Part shown: one piece after another, positions 32,146-39,968 of the stretch | How positions within the stretch are numbered: the first letter of the stretch is position 1 | How the letters are laid out: each line of letters begins with the position of its first letter | From: Bacillota bacterium | GTDB lineage: Bacteria > Bacillota > Clostridia > Christensenellales > UMGS416 | Length of the DNA stretch: 47,950 nt | Assembly: GCA_023409755.1 (NCBI GenBank) | Contig: JAEYRA010000008.1 | Location: 1 to 47,950, forward strand | Direction: 5' to 3' | Notes under the pieces: generated by a model | Databases searched by the model: none | Told to the model about the DNA's origin: nothing | The model's input: only the letters and a program-made list of their open reading frames with translations | Translations under genes and position numbers: made by a program

Positions 32146-32170
32146 AAAAACGCGGGCAACCGCGTTTTTT
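32146..32170 (+). terminator. Rho-independent terminator after the AKR-like gene
   Basis: AAAACGCGG pairs with CCGCGTTTT around GCAA, inside a stem that ends in TTTTTT (32165-32170). Confidence 0.9.
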
Positions 32171-32179
32171 CGGGTCAAG

Positions 32180-32190
32180 TTAGTGACTAA
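32180..32190. promoter_or_regulatory. Palindrome TTAGTGACTAA, candidate TetR operator
   Basis: A perfect 11-base palindrome 25 bases upstream of the tetR-like start at 32215; TTAGTNACTAA-type sites are typical of the small TetR repressors of Bacillota. No clear promoter is seen between it and the terminator before it. Confidence 0.5.
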
Positions 32191-32214
32191 GTTCAGTCGG
32201 GAAGGAGATGCGCC

Positions 32215-32853
32215 ATGCGAATTACCAAGGACAAGGAAGTGCGGCGGGCAGAGCTGGTGGACGCCGCGGCCACCCTGTTTGTGGAGAAGGGCTATGCCGA
32301 CACCATGGTCAGCGACATTGTACGGAGGGTGGGGGTGGCCCAGGGCACGTTTTATTACTACTTCCCCACCAAGGAGGATGTGCTGGACAGTGTGGTGGAG
32401 CTGTTGCTGAAGGAGACGGTGCAGAGAGCCCAGTGGTTGGCCGGCGATGCCAGTCAAACCTGTCTGCAACGGCTGGAGAATCTGTTTCGCATGCTTTTCT
32501 CCCCCCGGGCCAGCCTGGAGGCCAACAGCCGTTACAGTGACCTGCTGCAGGACCGCACCGTTTACGCCCACATGCAGGATGCCCGTCTGCGTCTGATGAG
32601 CCCGGTGTTCCGCACCCTTTTGGATGACGGCGTGGCAGCGGGGGAGTTTAACCCCTTGCGCTACAGCGATGAGCTCTCTGAGATGGCTCTGCGCGGCGCG
32701 GCGGCTTTCCTCAATGGCCGGCGGGAGGCCATGGCAGAACCGATGATTGCCAACAACACCATGGACGCTCTGGCCGAGTTGATGGAGAAGCTGCTCGGTT
32801 TGGGCGAAGGGACGTTGGATTTCAAGGATCGCGTCATCCGCCGCCATCTCTAG
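32215..32853 (+). CDS. TetR family transcriptional regulator
   Basis: A 212-residue repressor with the helix-turn-helix LVDAAATLFVEKGYADTMVSDIVRRVGVAQGTFYYYFPTKEDVLD at the N-terminus. The C-terminal domain has no identifying mark. ATG 32215 follows GAAGGAGATGCGCC. A palindrome at 32180-32190 suggests that it controls its own synthesis. The genes on either side (AKR-like before, tgl unit after) are separated by a terminator and a long gap, so its target is not clear. Confidence 0.92.
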   Translation: MRITKDKEVRRAELVDAAATLFVEKGYADTMVSDIVRRVGVAQGTFYYYFPTKEDVLDSVVELLLKETVQRAQWLAGDASQTCLQRLENLFRMLFSPRASLEANSRYSDLLQDRTVYAHMQDARLRLMSPVFRTLLDDGVAAGEFNPLRYSDELSEMALRGAAAFLNGRREAMAEPMIANNTMDALAELMEKLLGLGEGTLDFKDRVIRRHL

Positions 32854-33140
32854 CCGAGTAACCCCGGCGGTCAACATCGCATACCATGTGTGTCTGCTGT
32901 GGTGTTGGAGTCGCGCAAGGGCTTGCCCATGCGTAACGAGACGCATGGCCTGCAACCATGGGTTCTGCCGTTCCGATGGAATGGCGCAGGCCGATGTAAC
33001 TGTGGCGCAGAGAGTGCGTCCCACAAACCGTAGAAATGAGGAGGACTACCGTTGGGTGGCCCTCCTTTGTGTATGGCATGCCGGACAGTCTACACCAGTC
33101 AGGCATAGGATGCAGGGAACGACGATGGGAGGGACCCCCA

Positions 33141-34103
33141 ATGACCCGAACGCACAGAATGTCAATAAACGCCTTGGATGCCCTACGACTGCGCCATGGT
33201 GCGCGCCAGATGGAGGAACAGTTCCATGCCTTGGCGCTGCGCGATGAAGATGCGGCATTGGCCCAACTCAATGATAGTAACCTGCAATACCCCACGCTTT
33301 ACCTGTTGGAGCCGGAAATTGTGAAAATGGGGTTAGGCGGACGGCTCAGCGACCGCAACCGTCTGGCCCGTCTCTTCGCCGCTGCCCTGACGGAGGGGCC
33401 ATCGTCCCTGGCCAATGGGGACCGGCCCGAGTTGCAGCCGGTGCTGCGTTGGATGCAGGGGACGGGATGGCAGGCGGAGCCGATGGAGGAACAGTATGAG
33501 CGGATACTGGATCGGGCAGCGATCCTGCTGACCCATCGCTACCACGACGATGCCAGTCTGCCGGCCATCACAGAGCACCTGTTTGCCCGTCACCGCCATG
33601 GGCGGTATGCCTATGACCTGCAGTGGGCACTGTTTGCCGGCGCCCCGGACACCTGCCTGCAACTGTTGCAAAACAAACTTCGTTCCGCCGATGGGCGGGA
33701 TGTGGAACTGGCACGCAAGCTCTTGAACGTCGCGCCCAGCTTTTCCACGGCCGGTAACCCTGAGCGTCAGCGCCGCTTGGCGGGGCAGTGGCTCACACGA
33801 AACCGCGCTTTCCTGCGGCCCACCGGTGCCACCAGCCAGGAGGGGCCGGATATCCACCGCTGGGAGCTCGCTCATGACCAGAAGTACTTACATCATCGGA
33901 TGCAGGGTGGTGAGGTTGAAAGGATATTGTCGCCTTGGGAAATGGCGCGCCTGCAAGCATTTGCGGCCTGCGGCGAAGGCGAGCGGCAGTTGTTGAGCGA
34001 ATGCTCACAGCGGCTGCGGCGCCATAACCTGGCCCGCTGGCAATGTTGGATGAACAAGCCCATCGATCAACAACTGCGAACTGCCCGGCGGCTGCTGGGG
34101 TAG
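33141..34103 (+). CDS. Uncharacterised helical protein co-transcribed with tgl
   Basis: A 320-residue soluble protein I do not recognise. It is rich in Arg, Gln, Leu and His, mostly helical, with no signal or membrane segment. It is just seven bases upstream of tgl, so the two are one operon. Glutamine-rich helices (for example RELQRRMQG-type stretches, MEEQFHAL, QQLRTARRLLG) make it a possible transglutaminase partner or substrate, perhaps a spore coat protein; this is only inferred from place and composition. ATG 33141 follows GGGAGGGACCCCCA; ATG 33036 gives a longer N-terminus without a ribosome site. Confidence 0.75.
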   Translation: MTRTHRMSINALDALRLRHGARQMEEQFHALALRDEDAALAQLNDSNLQYPTLYLLEPEIVKMGLGGRLSDRNRLARLFAAALTEGPSSLANGDRPELQPVLRWMQGTGWQAEPMEEQYERILDRAAILLTHRYHDDASLPAITEHLFARHRHGRYAYDLQWALFAGAPDTCLQLLQNKLRSADGRDVELARKLLNVAPSFSTAGNPERQRRLAGQWLTRNRAFLRPTGATSQEGPDIHRWELAHDQKYLHHRMQGGEVERILSPWEMARLQAFAACGEGERQLLSECSQRLRRHNLARWQCWMNKPIDQQLRTARRLLG

Positions 34104-34110
34104 GAGGACA

Positions 34111-34920
34111 ATGATGGTTCGGATCAATGACAAGCTGGTGGACGCCCTGCCGTCGGTCGAAGGCTTTCAGCCCAGCGACCAGCAGAAGGAGATCTTCCGG
34201 CTGATGGTGACAGGCCAGGAGAATTACCAATATTCAACGGCCCAGCAGCTGGCTTTTGAGCTAAAGGTGCGCGACAGCATCGTGAGCGCGGCTAAGGCAT
34301 TGTCCCGCAGTGGGATGGAGTTTCGGGTCTTCCGTAACTCCAAGGCCAATCCCCAGTTTTGGCAGCGTACCGGTGAGGGGGGCTTCAAGCTCCTCAATGG
34401 GGTGAAACCTGCCGACGCCATCCGCGACATCTATCGCAACGGTCGCCTCTATGGTACCGAGTGCTCCACAGCCATGGCCATCGTCTATTACAAGGCCATG
34501 CTGGACGTTTTTGGCGATGAGCTGTTTAACCAGTTATATCCATCCATACAGCTGATGAACTGGCAGTATCTCGATCGCGATCTGGCTCTGGTGCGCCTGT
34601 CTACGGCGACGGAACTGCTGCCGGGCGACGCGCGGTACTTTAAAAACCCCGACGTGGACCCGACGCACCCTGAGTGGCAGGGGGAGAATGCGTTTTACCT
34701 GGGTGGAGGCAAGTATTATGGCCATGGTGTGGGCATCACCACCGGCGATGCCATCATCCGCAGTCTCAATGGCTTGCGTAAACCAGGCGCTACCCGCACG
34801 GCCTACCTCACAGATACGGTAACCCGCCAAAACTACGCCTACCTCAATCGCCTGGCATCGTCCTTCCAACGCTCCGGCTCCTTGGCCATGGCCATGCGGT
34901 TGGAGGAGTTGGCAGTGTAG
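34111..34920 (+). CDS. tgl: Protein-glutamine gamma-glutamyltransferase (spore coat transglutaminase)
   Basis: Cross-links spore coat proteins through Gln-Lys isopeptide bonds. The 269-residue protein follows B. subtilis Tgl closely: FRVFRNSKANPQFWQRTGEGGFKL, GVKPADAIRDIYRNGRLYGTECSTAMAIVYYKAMLD with catalytic Cys118, PGDARYFKNPDVDPTHPEWQGENAFYLG, YYGHGVGITTGDAIIRSLNGLRKPGAT and VTRQNYAYLNRL. It is 24 residues longer than the 245-residue Bacillus enzyme. ATG 34111 (or 34114) follows TAGGAGGACA. It marks the organism as a spore former. A mother-cell sigma-K promoter would be expected; only a weak CATAGGATG is seen near 33105-33113. Confidence 0.95.
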   Translation: MMVRINDKLVDALPSVEGFQPSDQQKEIFRLMVTGQENYQYSTAQQLAFELKVRDSIVSAAKALSRSGMEFRVFRNSKANPQFWQRTGEGGFKLLNGVKPADAIRDIYRNGRLYGTECSTAMAIVYYKAMLDVFGDELFNQLYPSIQLMNWQYLDRDLALVRLSTATELLPGDARYFKNPDVDPTHPEWQGENAFYLGGGKYYGHGVGITTGDAIIRSLNGLRKPGATRTAYLTDTVTRQNYAYLNRLASSFQRSGSLAMAMRLEELAV

Positions 34921-35094
34921 TGCCAGTCGCTTAGGGGGGCATCATTCGACAAACGCGAGACGCTGTTCACTGCAGTACAATACGATTACTGGGCGAAGCG
35001 GTGACGGCTGAGCCAGTTTAGCATCGTAACATGCAGGCGGTATGCTGGCAATGGTTCGCCATGGGCCAGCACTGCCACAAGCTGAATTTGCAAC

Positions 35095-35125
35095 AAAACA
35101 CTGCTGGGCTGTACACTCAGCAGTG
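35095..35125 (-). terminator. Terminator after the CarD-like gene
   Basis: On the minus strand CACTGCTG pairs with CAGCAGTG (35125-35118 with 35106-35099) and is followed by TTTTGTTG. The rest of 34921-35156 holds no gene. Confidence 0.7.
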
Positions 35126-35156
35126 CGTCCAAGCAGTATTCTCAACACACTAACGG

Positions 35157-35678
35157 CTATTGTTGGCTTGTAGCCATTTCGCTGACCCTGGACGCGATGT
35201 AGGCGGGGACGCTCTCGCTGGGGATGGAGAGTGCCACGCTCAGTTCACTGTACAGGAGATCCTCCGCCCGTTGCAAAAAACGTTCGTCCACCACGCTGAA
35301 TTTACGGTTTTGCGCTTCAATCTCCTGCCGTTTGGCGTAGATCGACATGGTGAGCTTGATGAGGTCGATGAGCTTATGGGTCTGCAGGGCTGCCATATAG
35401 TGATCGGTGAGCTGCGAAACCGTTTTGTTGTGGTATGGCTCTGCATGAATGGACGGAATCTGGTCAATCAGCTTGTCTGCGTCTTCCTTGGAAATGACGT
35501 GGCGCATAAACACCTTGGAGTTGTTAACAGGTGTGTGAATCACGCACTGTTGATGCAGTGGCTTCAACGTATAATAGAGTTGCCGATCGAGAGTGTCGGT
35601 TGGGTTTTGGTAGCAAATGTCTGTGATGACGGAGATCCCCAGATTGCCATAGACAACAAGATCATTGACCTGAAACAT
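35157..35678 (-). CDS. CarD/CdnL-like RNA-polymerase-binding regulator
   Basis: A 173-residue protein of the CarD_CdnL_TRCF group, whose N-terminal RID domain binds the beta subunit of RNA polymerase and adjusts promoter opening. The start FQVNDLVVYGNLGISVITDIC is the family hallmark (FxxGDxVVYxxxGVxxI). The rest is helical, as in CdnL. ATG 35678 follows CTGGAGTAAACGCAC. Its base composition is lower than that of the neighbours, but not unlike the agr region. It is not next to ribosomal or trcF genes, so which promoters it acts on is unknown. Confidence 0.9.
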   Translation of the reverse strand: MFQVNDLVVYGNLGISVITDICYQNPTDTLDRQLYYTLKPLHQQCVIHTPVNNSKVFMRHVISKEDADKLIDQIPSIHAEPYHNKTVSQLTDHYMAALQTHKLIDLIKLTMSIYAKRQEIEAQNRKFSVVDERFLQRAEDLLYSELSVALSIPSESVPAYIASRVSEMATSQQ

Positions 35679-36131
35679 GTGCGTTTACTCCAGACTTGGC
35701 GGTTCGAATTGCGAGGCAATCGCCCGCAACGGATGGGGTGCGCATCTCTTCGGTGTGGTGCGCAGTCGTGATGGCTGGTGTCCATGCTGGATGAGAGACA
35801 GGTTCCTCGTGCAACAGGATGCTTTGTTGGTGGAGAATCACCATTGAGTATGCTGATACGGCTTTTAGCAGTCCCCTCCCAGAAAAAGAGTACAACCCTA
35901 AGCAATTTCAACATACATCGTATGCTTATATTTTACATCAATTTCATCAAAAATGTAAGGAAAAATCCACTGGAAGGAAGTGTGCATCGCGTGTAACGCA
36001 TTTGGAGCGCACAGCACCGGCATGGGTACGACTTTGGGAAGGATGATGACCGGGCTCAAGAGGGAGAGTTCTGTTTGAGTTAAATCATGAACATCTGCCG
36101 TCAGCATGGGAGAGGGGTACCAAGAAAAGTG
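35679..36131. other. Intergenic region, no convincing gene
   Basis: About 450 bases between the CarD-like start and the agr terminator. All ORFs in either direction are short and lack a ribosome site. The part 35880-35960 is AT-rich and could hold promoters (for example for the CarD-like gene), but no -35/-10 pair stands out. Confidence 0.5.
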
Positions 36132-36157
36132 ACCCCCTTCTTATACAAGAAGGGGGT
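36132..36157 (-). terminator. Terminator of the agr-type operon
   Basis: A perfect 11-bp stem: ACCCCCTTCTT (36132-36142) with AAGAAGGGGGT (36147-36157), loop ATAC; on the minus strand it is followed by CACTTTTCTT. It lies 40 bases after the agrD stop. Confidence 0.85.
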
Positions 36158-36196
36158 TAGGTAGGAAGTAGGAGTGTACGATGTGTGTCAAGGAGG

Positions 36197-36304
36197 TTAC
36201 TTCTTCAATTGCTGAGGAAGTTTGGGTTCATGGTAAACCCACGTGCTCTTCGTGCCGGCGGCGATTTTGGCAATGTTCAGAACCAGCTCAACGCCTTTCT
36301 TCAA
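36197..36304 (-). CDS. agrD: AgrD-type autoinducer peptide precursor
   Basis: A 35-residue ORF starting at TTG 36304, with AAAGGAGG eight bases before it, overlapping the end of agrB by 17 bases. It has the three AgrD parts: an amphipathic leader (KKGVELVLNIAKIAAG), a core KSTWVY and a charged tail HEPKLPQQLKK. The core and tail align with C. perfringens AgrD (CLWFT-HQPEEP). By that alignment, the mature signal would be Ser20-Thr-Trp-Val-Tyr24, with the Ser hydroxyl joined to the Tyr carboxyl as a lactone, since Ser replaces the usual Cys. This exact product is inferred; the precursor assignment is strong because of its place and pattern. Confidence 0.85.
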   Translation of the reverse strand: MKKGVELVLNIAKIAAGTKSTWVYHEPKLPQQLKK

Positions 36305-36890
36305 TCTGTCCACCTCCTTTCGCATTAGCACTCGGTATCATTAGCGACACCCCGATGGCCAATAGAGCTAGTGAAGCACAGAAGGTATAATGCAGCGCTA
36401 TACCAGAAAGGGCTGCCGTCATTATTGTGGCGCTGCTACTACACACCAGCACAATACAGAGGATTCGTGTTCGACTCAGTTGTTCCTCGCTGAACTCTTT
36501 TTCTGGATTCGGCGCCGGAGCGAACAATAGAATCATTAATCCGCCTAATAACGTCAGTAGAAATGTCAGCGGACGCAGCCATTCAAGGGGTGTTATCCGT
36601 AATAGTAGAAACATCACTAGTGATATAGCGAAGAAGATCAGGAAGCATACCCCATAACTATTCGCATGGTAACCTCCAGTGAATTGCCTAATGACAATGA
36701 AAATCGCAAGAAAAACCAACCCGTCAAAAACACTGGAAAAGATAACAGCTATCAAAAAAAACGAAAAAAGATTAATGACATTGGAAAGAATAGTCTCCAT
36801 CCCGTATTGGAAGACCTCCGCATCTTCTGGTTCTACCCAACGCCGATTCACGAACCATTTTGAGAGACGGAATGCAAAACTCTCGATCAA
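36288..36890 (-). CDS. agrB: AgrB-type accessory gene regulator protease/transporter
   Basis: A 200-residue membrane protein that cuts the AgrD tail and closes the ring. The catalytic pair is visible as His75 and Cys82 in RQFTGGYHANSYGVCF, with the seven-residue spacing of S. aureus AgrB (His77, Cys84). Four to six membrane helices follow. It starts with TTG 36890 after a weak ribosome site (GTAGGA), 95 bases behind the kinase stop. Its 3' end is shared with agrD. G+C content is well below that of the flanking genes, which suggests transfer of the whole block. Confidence 0.93.
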   Translation of the reverse strand: MIESFAFRLSKWFVNRRWVEPEDAEVFQYGMETILSNVINLFSFFLIAVIFSSVFDGLVFLAIFIVIRQFTGGYHANSYGVCFLIFFAISLVMFLLLRITPLEWLRPLTFLLTLLGGLMILLFAPAPNPEKEFSEEQLSRTRILCIVLVCSSSATIMTAALSGIALHYTFCASLALLAIGVSLMIPSANAKGGGQIEERR

Positions 36891-36985
36891 AAGTCCTACC
36901 CCACTTTCGAGGTAAGCATAGCAATTGCATGGCTTACTTTCTACATTTTTTCGTCAATGGTTGGTTTAACTACGCGAATGGTACG

Positions 36986-38245
36986 CTAATTTGGTATAAG
37001 AACGCGAACAATGAAGATGGTTTGCTGAGCATCTATTTCAAATAGACCGCCAATTCGCTCAACTATTCTGCGCACATTTAATAAGCCTATCCCATGCCCA
37101 CGACCTTTACTACTCACCAGAGGCCCTTTGGGTGGTAGCCAGCGGTTTTCTACTATAATAATGATCTGATCTGCCTTTACCTTCACTTCAATCCTCAGGC
37201 TAGGGTCATTCGTAACTAATCGGCTGGCCTCAATCGCATTGTCAAGCAGATTGCCCAGCACAGCGCAAAGCTCCATTGCAGGAATCTTTATAGGGCTCGG
37301 TAAAGATACATAGTAATCTGTACTGATTCCGAGGCTTTGTGCATATGAGATTTTGCTCCCGACAATGGCATCTACTGCTGGATGGCCAGTGTTGACTCGC
37401 AATCGCTGGCTTGACTGGGTGGATTCAATGTGTGCAATGTAAGCCAGAGCTTCATCATAGTTTTCATCTTCAATCAAGCCATGTAAGGCTTGCATGTGGT
37501 TTGACATATCGTGTCGCAACCCGCGCGTCTCCTCGCTAATGCGTTGCATTTCGCGAATATGGCTCTCAAGAGCGTCTAGCTGCTGGGCCATTAAGCTTTC
37601 CTGGAAAGATTTCTGCATTAGCTCTGCTAGTTTATCATAAAGGAATACTGTGGCGAAACTAATAAAGGTAAAGCCTACTGTTATGGCAAACAATGTGTTG
37701 GATTCTGAGTGAGAGTTAACCTGGTATTGCATAAAAATAAAAAGGAGAGTAATGCTAACTACTGGGATACAGTATAGTAGTGGCCACAATGGACCGGTTA
37801 CACTTCGGTCATACCGTTGCCGTGTCAGGATAAAAAATAGTACAAGTAGAATTGACTTGCTGGCTAAGGTTCCTTGTATTCGGAGGAGCCGCGTGGAAAC
37901 AAGCGCTTCGACAGTTGCACCTGTCAGCATTGATAAAACGGAGACCACAAGCAGATCTGCAGCGCCTACCAGTAAAATTGCTAGAGTTGATAAAAACAAC
38001 TTATGACGGTAGAGCTGTGGTTTTAGTGCAACGGAATATATAAATAGTACAGCGACCGAAATGCCTACTCTGATGAATATGGGTACGACATAATATGATG
38101 CAATTGTAAGCTCCAGCGTAAAGCATACAAATAGTAGCGCGGTGATTCCGGTTTTTTTACCCTCGCCGAACTTCTTGTAGATGAACCAGAGACAAACAAC
38201 GGCCTCCAGCGCATTAATCACGATGTCGCTAAACTGTATACTCAT
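36986..38245 (-). CDS. AgrC-like sensor histidine kinase (GHKL)
   Basis: A 419-residue membrane kinase. The first 205 residues form six to seven hydrophobic helices, as in AgrC-type peptide receptors. Then come a coiled region, the phosphate-accepting His245 in RGLRHDMSNHMQALHG, and a GHKL ATPase domain with the N-box ELCAVLGNLLDNAIEASR (Asn332) and G-box GRGHGIGLLNVRRI. This is the HPK10 group, which works with LytTR regulators. ATG 38245 overlaps the regulator stop by four bases. It is expected to sense the AgrD product. Confidence 0.93.
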   Translation of the reverse strand: MSIQFSDIVINALEAVVCLWFIYKKFGEGKKTGITALLFVCFTLELTIASYYVVPIFIRVGISVAVLFIYSVALKPQLYRHKLFLSTLAILLVGAADLLVVSVLSMLTGATVEALVSTRLLRIQGTLASKSILLVLFFILTRQRYDRSVTGPLWPLLYCIPVVSITLLFIFMQYQVNSHSESNTLFAITVGFTFISFATVFLYDKLAELMQKSFQESLMAQQLDALESHIREMQRISEETRGLRHDMSNHMQALHGLIEDENYDEALAYIAHIESTQSSQRLRVNTGHPAVDAIVGSKISYAQSLGISTDYYVSLPSPIKIPAMELCAVLGNLLDNAIEASRLVTNDPSLRIEVKVKADQIIIIVENRWLPPKGPLVSSKGRGHGIGLLNVRRIVERIGGLFEIDAQQTIFIVRVLIPN

Positions 38246-38949
38246 ACTGGTTGGTGCAATACTGCCGTTTTGACTTGCTTTAGTCTATTTCGGCTGACTG
38301 GTATTATTTGGCCATTACTGAGGGTAATAAAATTATCGGCTCTTAGTCCAAAAATGTGCTTCATATTTACCAGGAAAGAGCGGTGACATCGTAAAAAACC
38401 GAGACCTGAAAGTTCGTTTTCAACGAAACTAAGTCCTCGACTATACTTAATGGTAGAGAATCGTGTGACCAAATTGGTGGTATGATCAAAAGATTCTATG
38501 TACAGTATATCCTTTATTGCTAGCTTGATAAATGAGCCGTCCATGTTGAGAGTAATGTATTCAGTTCTCCGCCGCTTAACGATTTGTCTAGCATCGCTTA
38601 GTATACGATGCAGATCCAAATCGGATATCGGCTTCAGAATATACCTATAGGCTTGTACCTCATATCCGGATATTGCGTATGAGTCATAACCTGTGAGGAA
38701 GACAATGATGGTATCTACGTCAAGTTTCCGTATCTGCCGCGCCGTATCGATACCATTTTTGCCTGGCATATCAATATCTAAAAATATCAGGTCAAATCGA
38801 GTTGTGTTCCATTCCTCTAGGAGTGCTTCGCCAGTTTGATATGAATGTATTTCTACGGGTGTATCACATTCGTGCGACCACCCGTTGATGATGTTCTTAA
38901 GGCGCCTGCTGACTAATTCGTCATCATCACATAAAGCGACCGTAAACAT
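38242..38949 (-). CDS. AgrA-like response regulator (REC-LytTR)
   Basis: A 235-residue regulator with a receiver domain (acidic pair DDD8-10, phosphate acceptor Asp58 in FLDIDMPGKNG, Lys106 in YILKPISD) and a LytTR DNA-binding domain from about residue 130 (RTEYITLNMDGSFIKLAIKDILYIES, FLRCHRSFLVNMKHI). ATG 38949 follows GATGAGGAAGA. It is the first gene of the four-gene operon (regulator, kinase, agrB, agrD); the promoter upstream has paired LytTR-like boxes, so positive feedback is likely. Confidence 0.94.
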   Translation of the reverse strand: MFTVALCDDDELVSRRLKNIINGWSHECDTPVEIHSYQTGEALLEEWNTTRFDLIFLDIDMPGKNGIDTARQIRKLDVDTIIVFLTGYDSYAISGYEVQAYRYILKPISDLDLHRILSDARQIVKRRRTEYITLNMDGSFIKLAIKDILYIESFDHTTNLVTRFSTIKYSRGLSFVENELSGLGFLRCHRSFLVNMKHIFGLRADNFITLSNGQIIPVSRNRLKQVKTAVLHQPV

Positions 38950-38984
38950 TCTTCCTCATCTATTATGGAAACAGCCATAAGAAT

Positions 38985-39013
38985 ATTTTACATGAATTAA
39001 CAGGGTTTTACAA
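38985..39013 (-). promoter_or_regulatory. Promoter of the agr-type operon
   Basis: Minus strand TTGTAA (39013-39008), 17-base spacer, TAAAAT (38990-38985). Confidence 0.7.
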
Positions 39014-39044
39014 TATTAACAAAGGCTTATACCTTGATTAACAT
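39014..39044 (-). promoter_or_regulatory. Paired LytTR-like boxes (agr autoinduction site)
   Basis: ATGTTAATC (39044-39036) and TTGTTAATA (39022-39014) are direct repeats exactly 22 bases apart, the nine-plus-thirteen spacing of AgrA/LytTR sites, and the inner box ends directly at the -35 hexamer. A third TGTTAAT lies in the promoter spacer (38995-39003), and TAGTCAA is repeated at 11-base distance at 39051-39057 and 39062-39068. Confidence 0.65.
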
Positions 39045-39106
39045 GCTCGGTAGTCAAATGGTAGTCAAGCTGGACATGATAGCGTCAAATAGTGGCTAGA
39101 AATAAA

Positions 39107-39154
39107 CCAAAACCCCCGTTGAACCGACGTGGGACACGTCTTCAACTGGGGTTT
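39107..39154 (-). terminator. Terminator of tRNA-Thr
   Basis: On the minus strand ACCCC, GTTGAA and ACGTG pair with CACGT, TTCAAC and GGGGT, with small bulges, followed by TTTTGGTTT. Confidence 0.75.
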
Positions 39155-39157
39155 CGC

Positions 39158-39233
39158 TGGAGCTGATAATGGGATTCGAACCCATGACCTCGTCCTTACC
39201 AAGGACGTGCTCTACCTACTGAGCTATATCAGC
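39158..39233 (-). tRNA. tRNA-Thr (anticodon GGT)
   Basis: Minus strand: acceptor stem GCTGATA/TATCAGC, D arm AGCTCAGTAGGTAGAGC, anticodon stem CGTCC/GGACG with loop TTGGTAA (anticodon GGT), T arm ATGGG-TTCGAAT-CCCAT, and an encoded CCA end. All arms pair without a mismatch, giving 76 nucleotides. It stands alone, with its own promoter and terminator. Confidence 0.97.
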
Positions 39234-39289
39234 AAGATTCTTTTCGCTTCGCGGCTGTTCCGTTGTCCGGCTTGCTCGAAGCAAAAAGA

Positions 39290-39318
39290 ATGATACCACA
39301 GGACAAAGGATTGTGCAA
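39290..39318 (-). promoter_or_regulatory. Sigma-A promoter of tRNA-Thr
   Basis: Minus strand TTGCAC (39318-39313), 17-base spacer, TATCAT (39295-39290). The short leader before the tRNA contains a 15-bp inverted repeat with one mismatch (39237-39251 and 39277-39291). Confidence 0.75.
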
Positions 39319-39394
39319 GGGTGATTTTTCACCGCTGAACAACAGAATGGTTGGGCGGCTGGGCGATGGTCCGCACAACCGCCTTGCCGGGCAG

Positions 39395-39946
39395 TCAGTC
39401 GTACAGCGCGCGGGGGCCGCCGACGTACTTGGGCCGCGTGCGGGCCATCACCAGATTCGCCTCGCCCACTTTGTGTACGTCGCAGCGCACCGGCACCGCC
39501 ACAGGCTTGAGGTGCATGCCGATCATGGCATCGCCGATGTCCATGCCGGCGTGGGCGGCTACCCGCTCCACCATTACCGGGTCGGCCAGGCGGTGGTAAT
39601 AGGCCGTGCCGCAGGCCCCGCCGGCCTTGAGTGCCGGCCGCACCCAGACGGGTTCCAGCCCGTAGCGCTCAGCGGCTTCCCTTGGCAGCACAACAGCGCG
39701 GTTCAGGTGCTCGCAGCAGCCCACAGCCAGCCAGATGCCCAGCGGCTCCAACCGCTTACACAGCGTGTCGATGATGAGATCGCCGATCTCCTGGCTGGAG
39801 GAGGAACCGATGTTGTGGCCGGCAACCTCGCTGGTACTGGCACCCAGCACAAACAGCTGACCAGCCTTCAGGTTTGCGACCGACAGCAGATGGTCCAGGG
39901 CAGCGTTCAGTGCGGTACTGATGTTTTTAGCCTGTTGTTCATCCAT
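39395..39946 (-). CDS. YwlG/UPF0340 family protein
   Basis: A 183-residue cytosolic protein of the UPF0340 (B. subtilis YwlG, TIGR01440) family of unknown function. Typical segments are LFVLGASTSEVAGHNIGSSSS, GIWLAVGCCEHLNRAVVL, AYYHRLADPVMVE and AHAGMDIGDAMIGMHLKPVAVP. ATG 39946 follows GAAAGGACGG. It is 22 bases downstream of a uroporphyrinogen-decarboxylase-like gene; both read in the same direction and are probably co-transcribed. Confidence 0.92.
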   Translation of the reverse strand: MDEQQAKNISTALNAALDHLLSVANLKAGQLFVLGASTSEVAGHNIGSSSSQEIGDLIIDTLCKRLEPLGIWLAVGCCEHLNRAVVLPREAAERYGLEPVWVRPALKAGGACGTAYYHRLADPVMVERVAAHAGMDIGDAMIGMHLKPVAVPVRCDVHKVGEANLVMARTRPKYVGGPRALYD

Positions 39947-39968
39947 GATGGATCCGTCCTTTCGGGGG

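Noticed and set aside
33105..33113. Sigma-K type -10 (CATAGGATG) ahead of the tgl operon
   Set aside because: Only a partial match and no convincing -35; mentioned under tgl but not listed as a promoter.
35662..35895. Minus-strand 77-residue ORF upstream of the CarD-like gene
   Set aside because: No ribosome site, no family look, high in His/Thr/Ser from shifted frames; overlaps the CarD start region.
36181..36390. Plus-strand ORF behind AAGGAGG opposite agrD
   Set aside because: The coding pattern of agrD/agrB on the minus strand is far better; the ribosome-site-like sequence is a coincidence of the agrD 3' flank.
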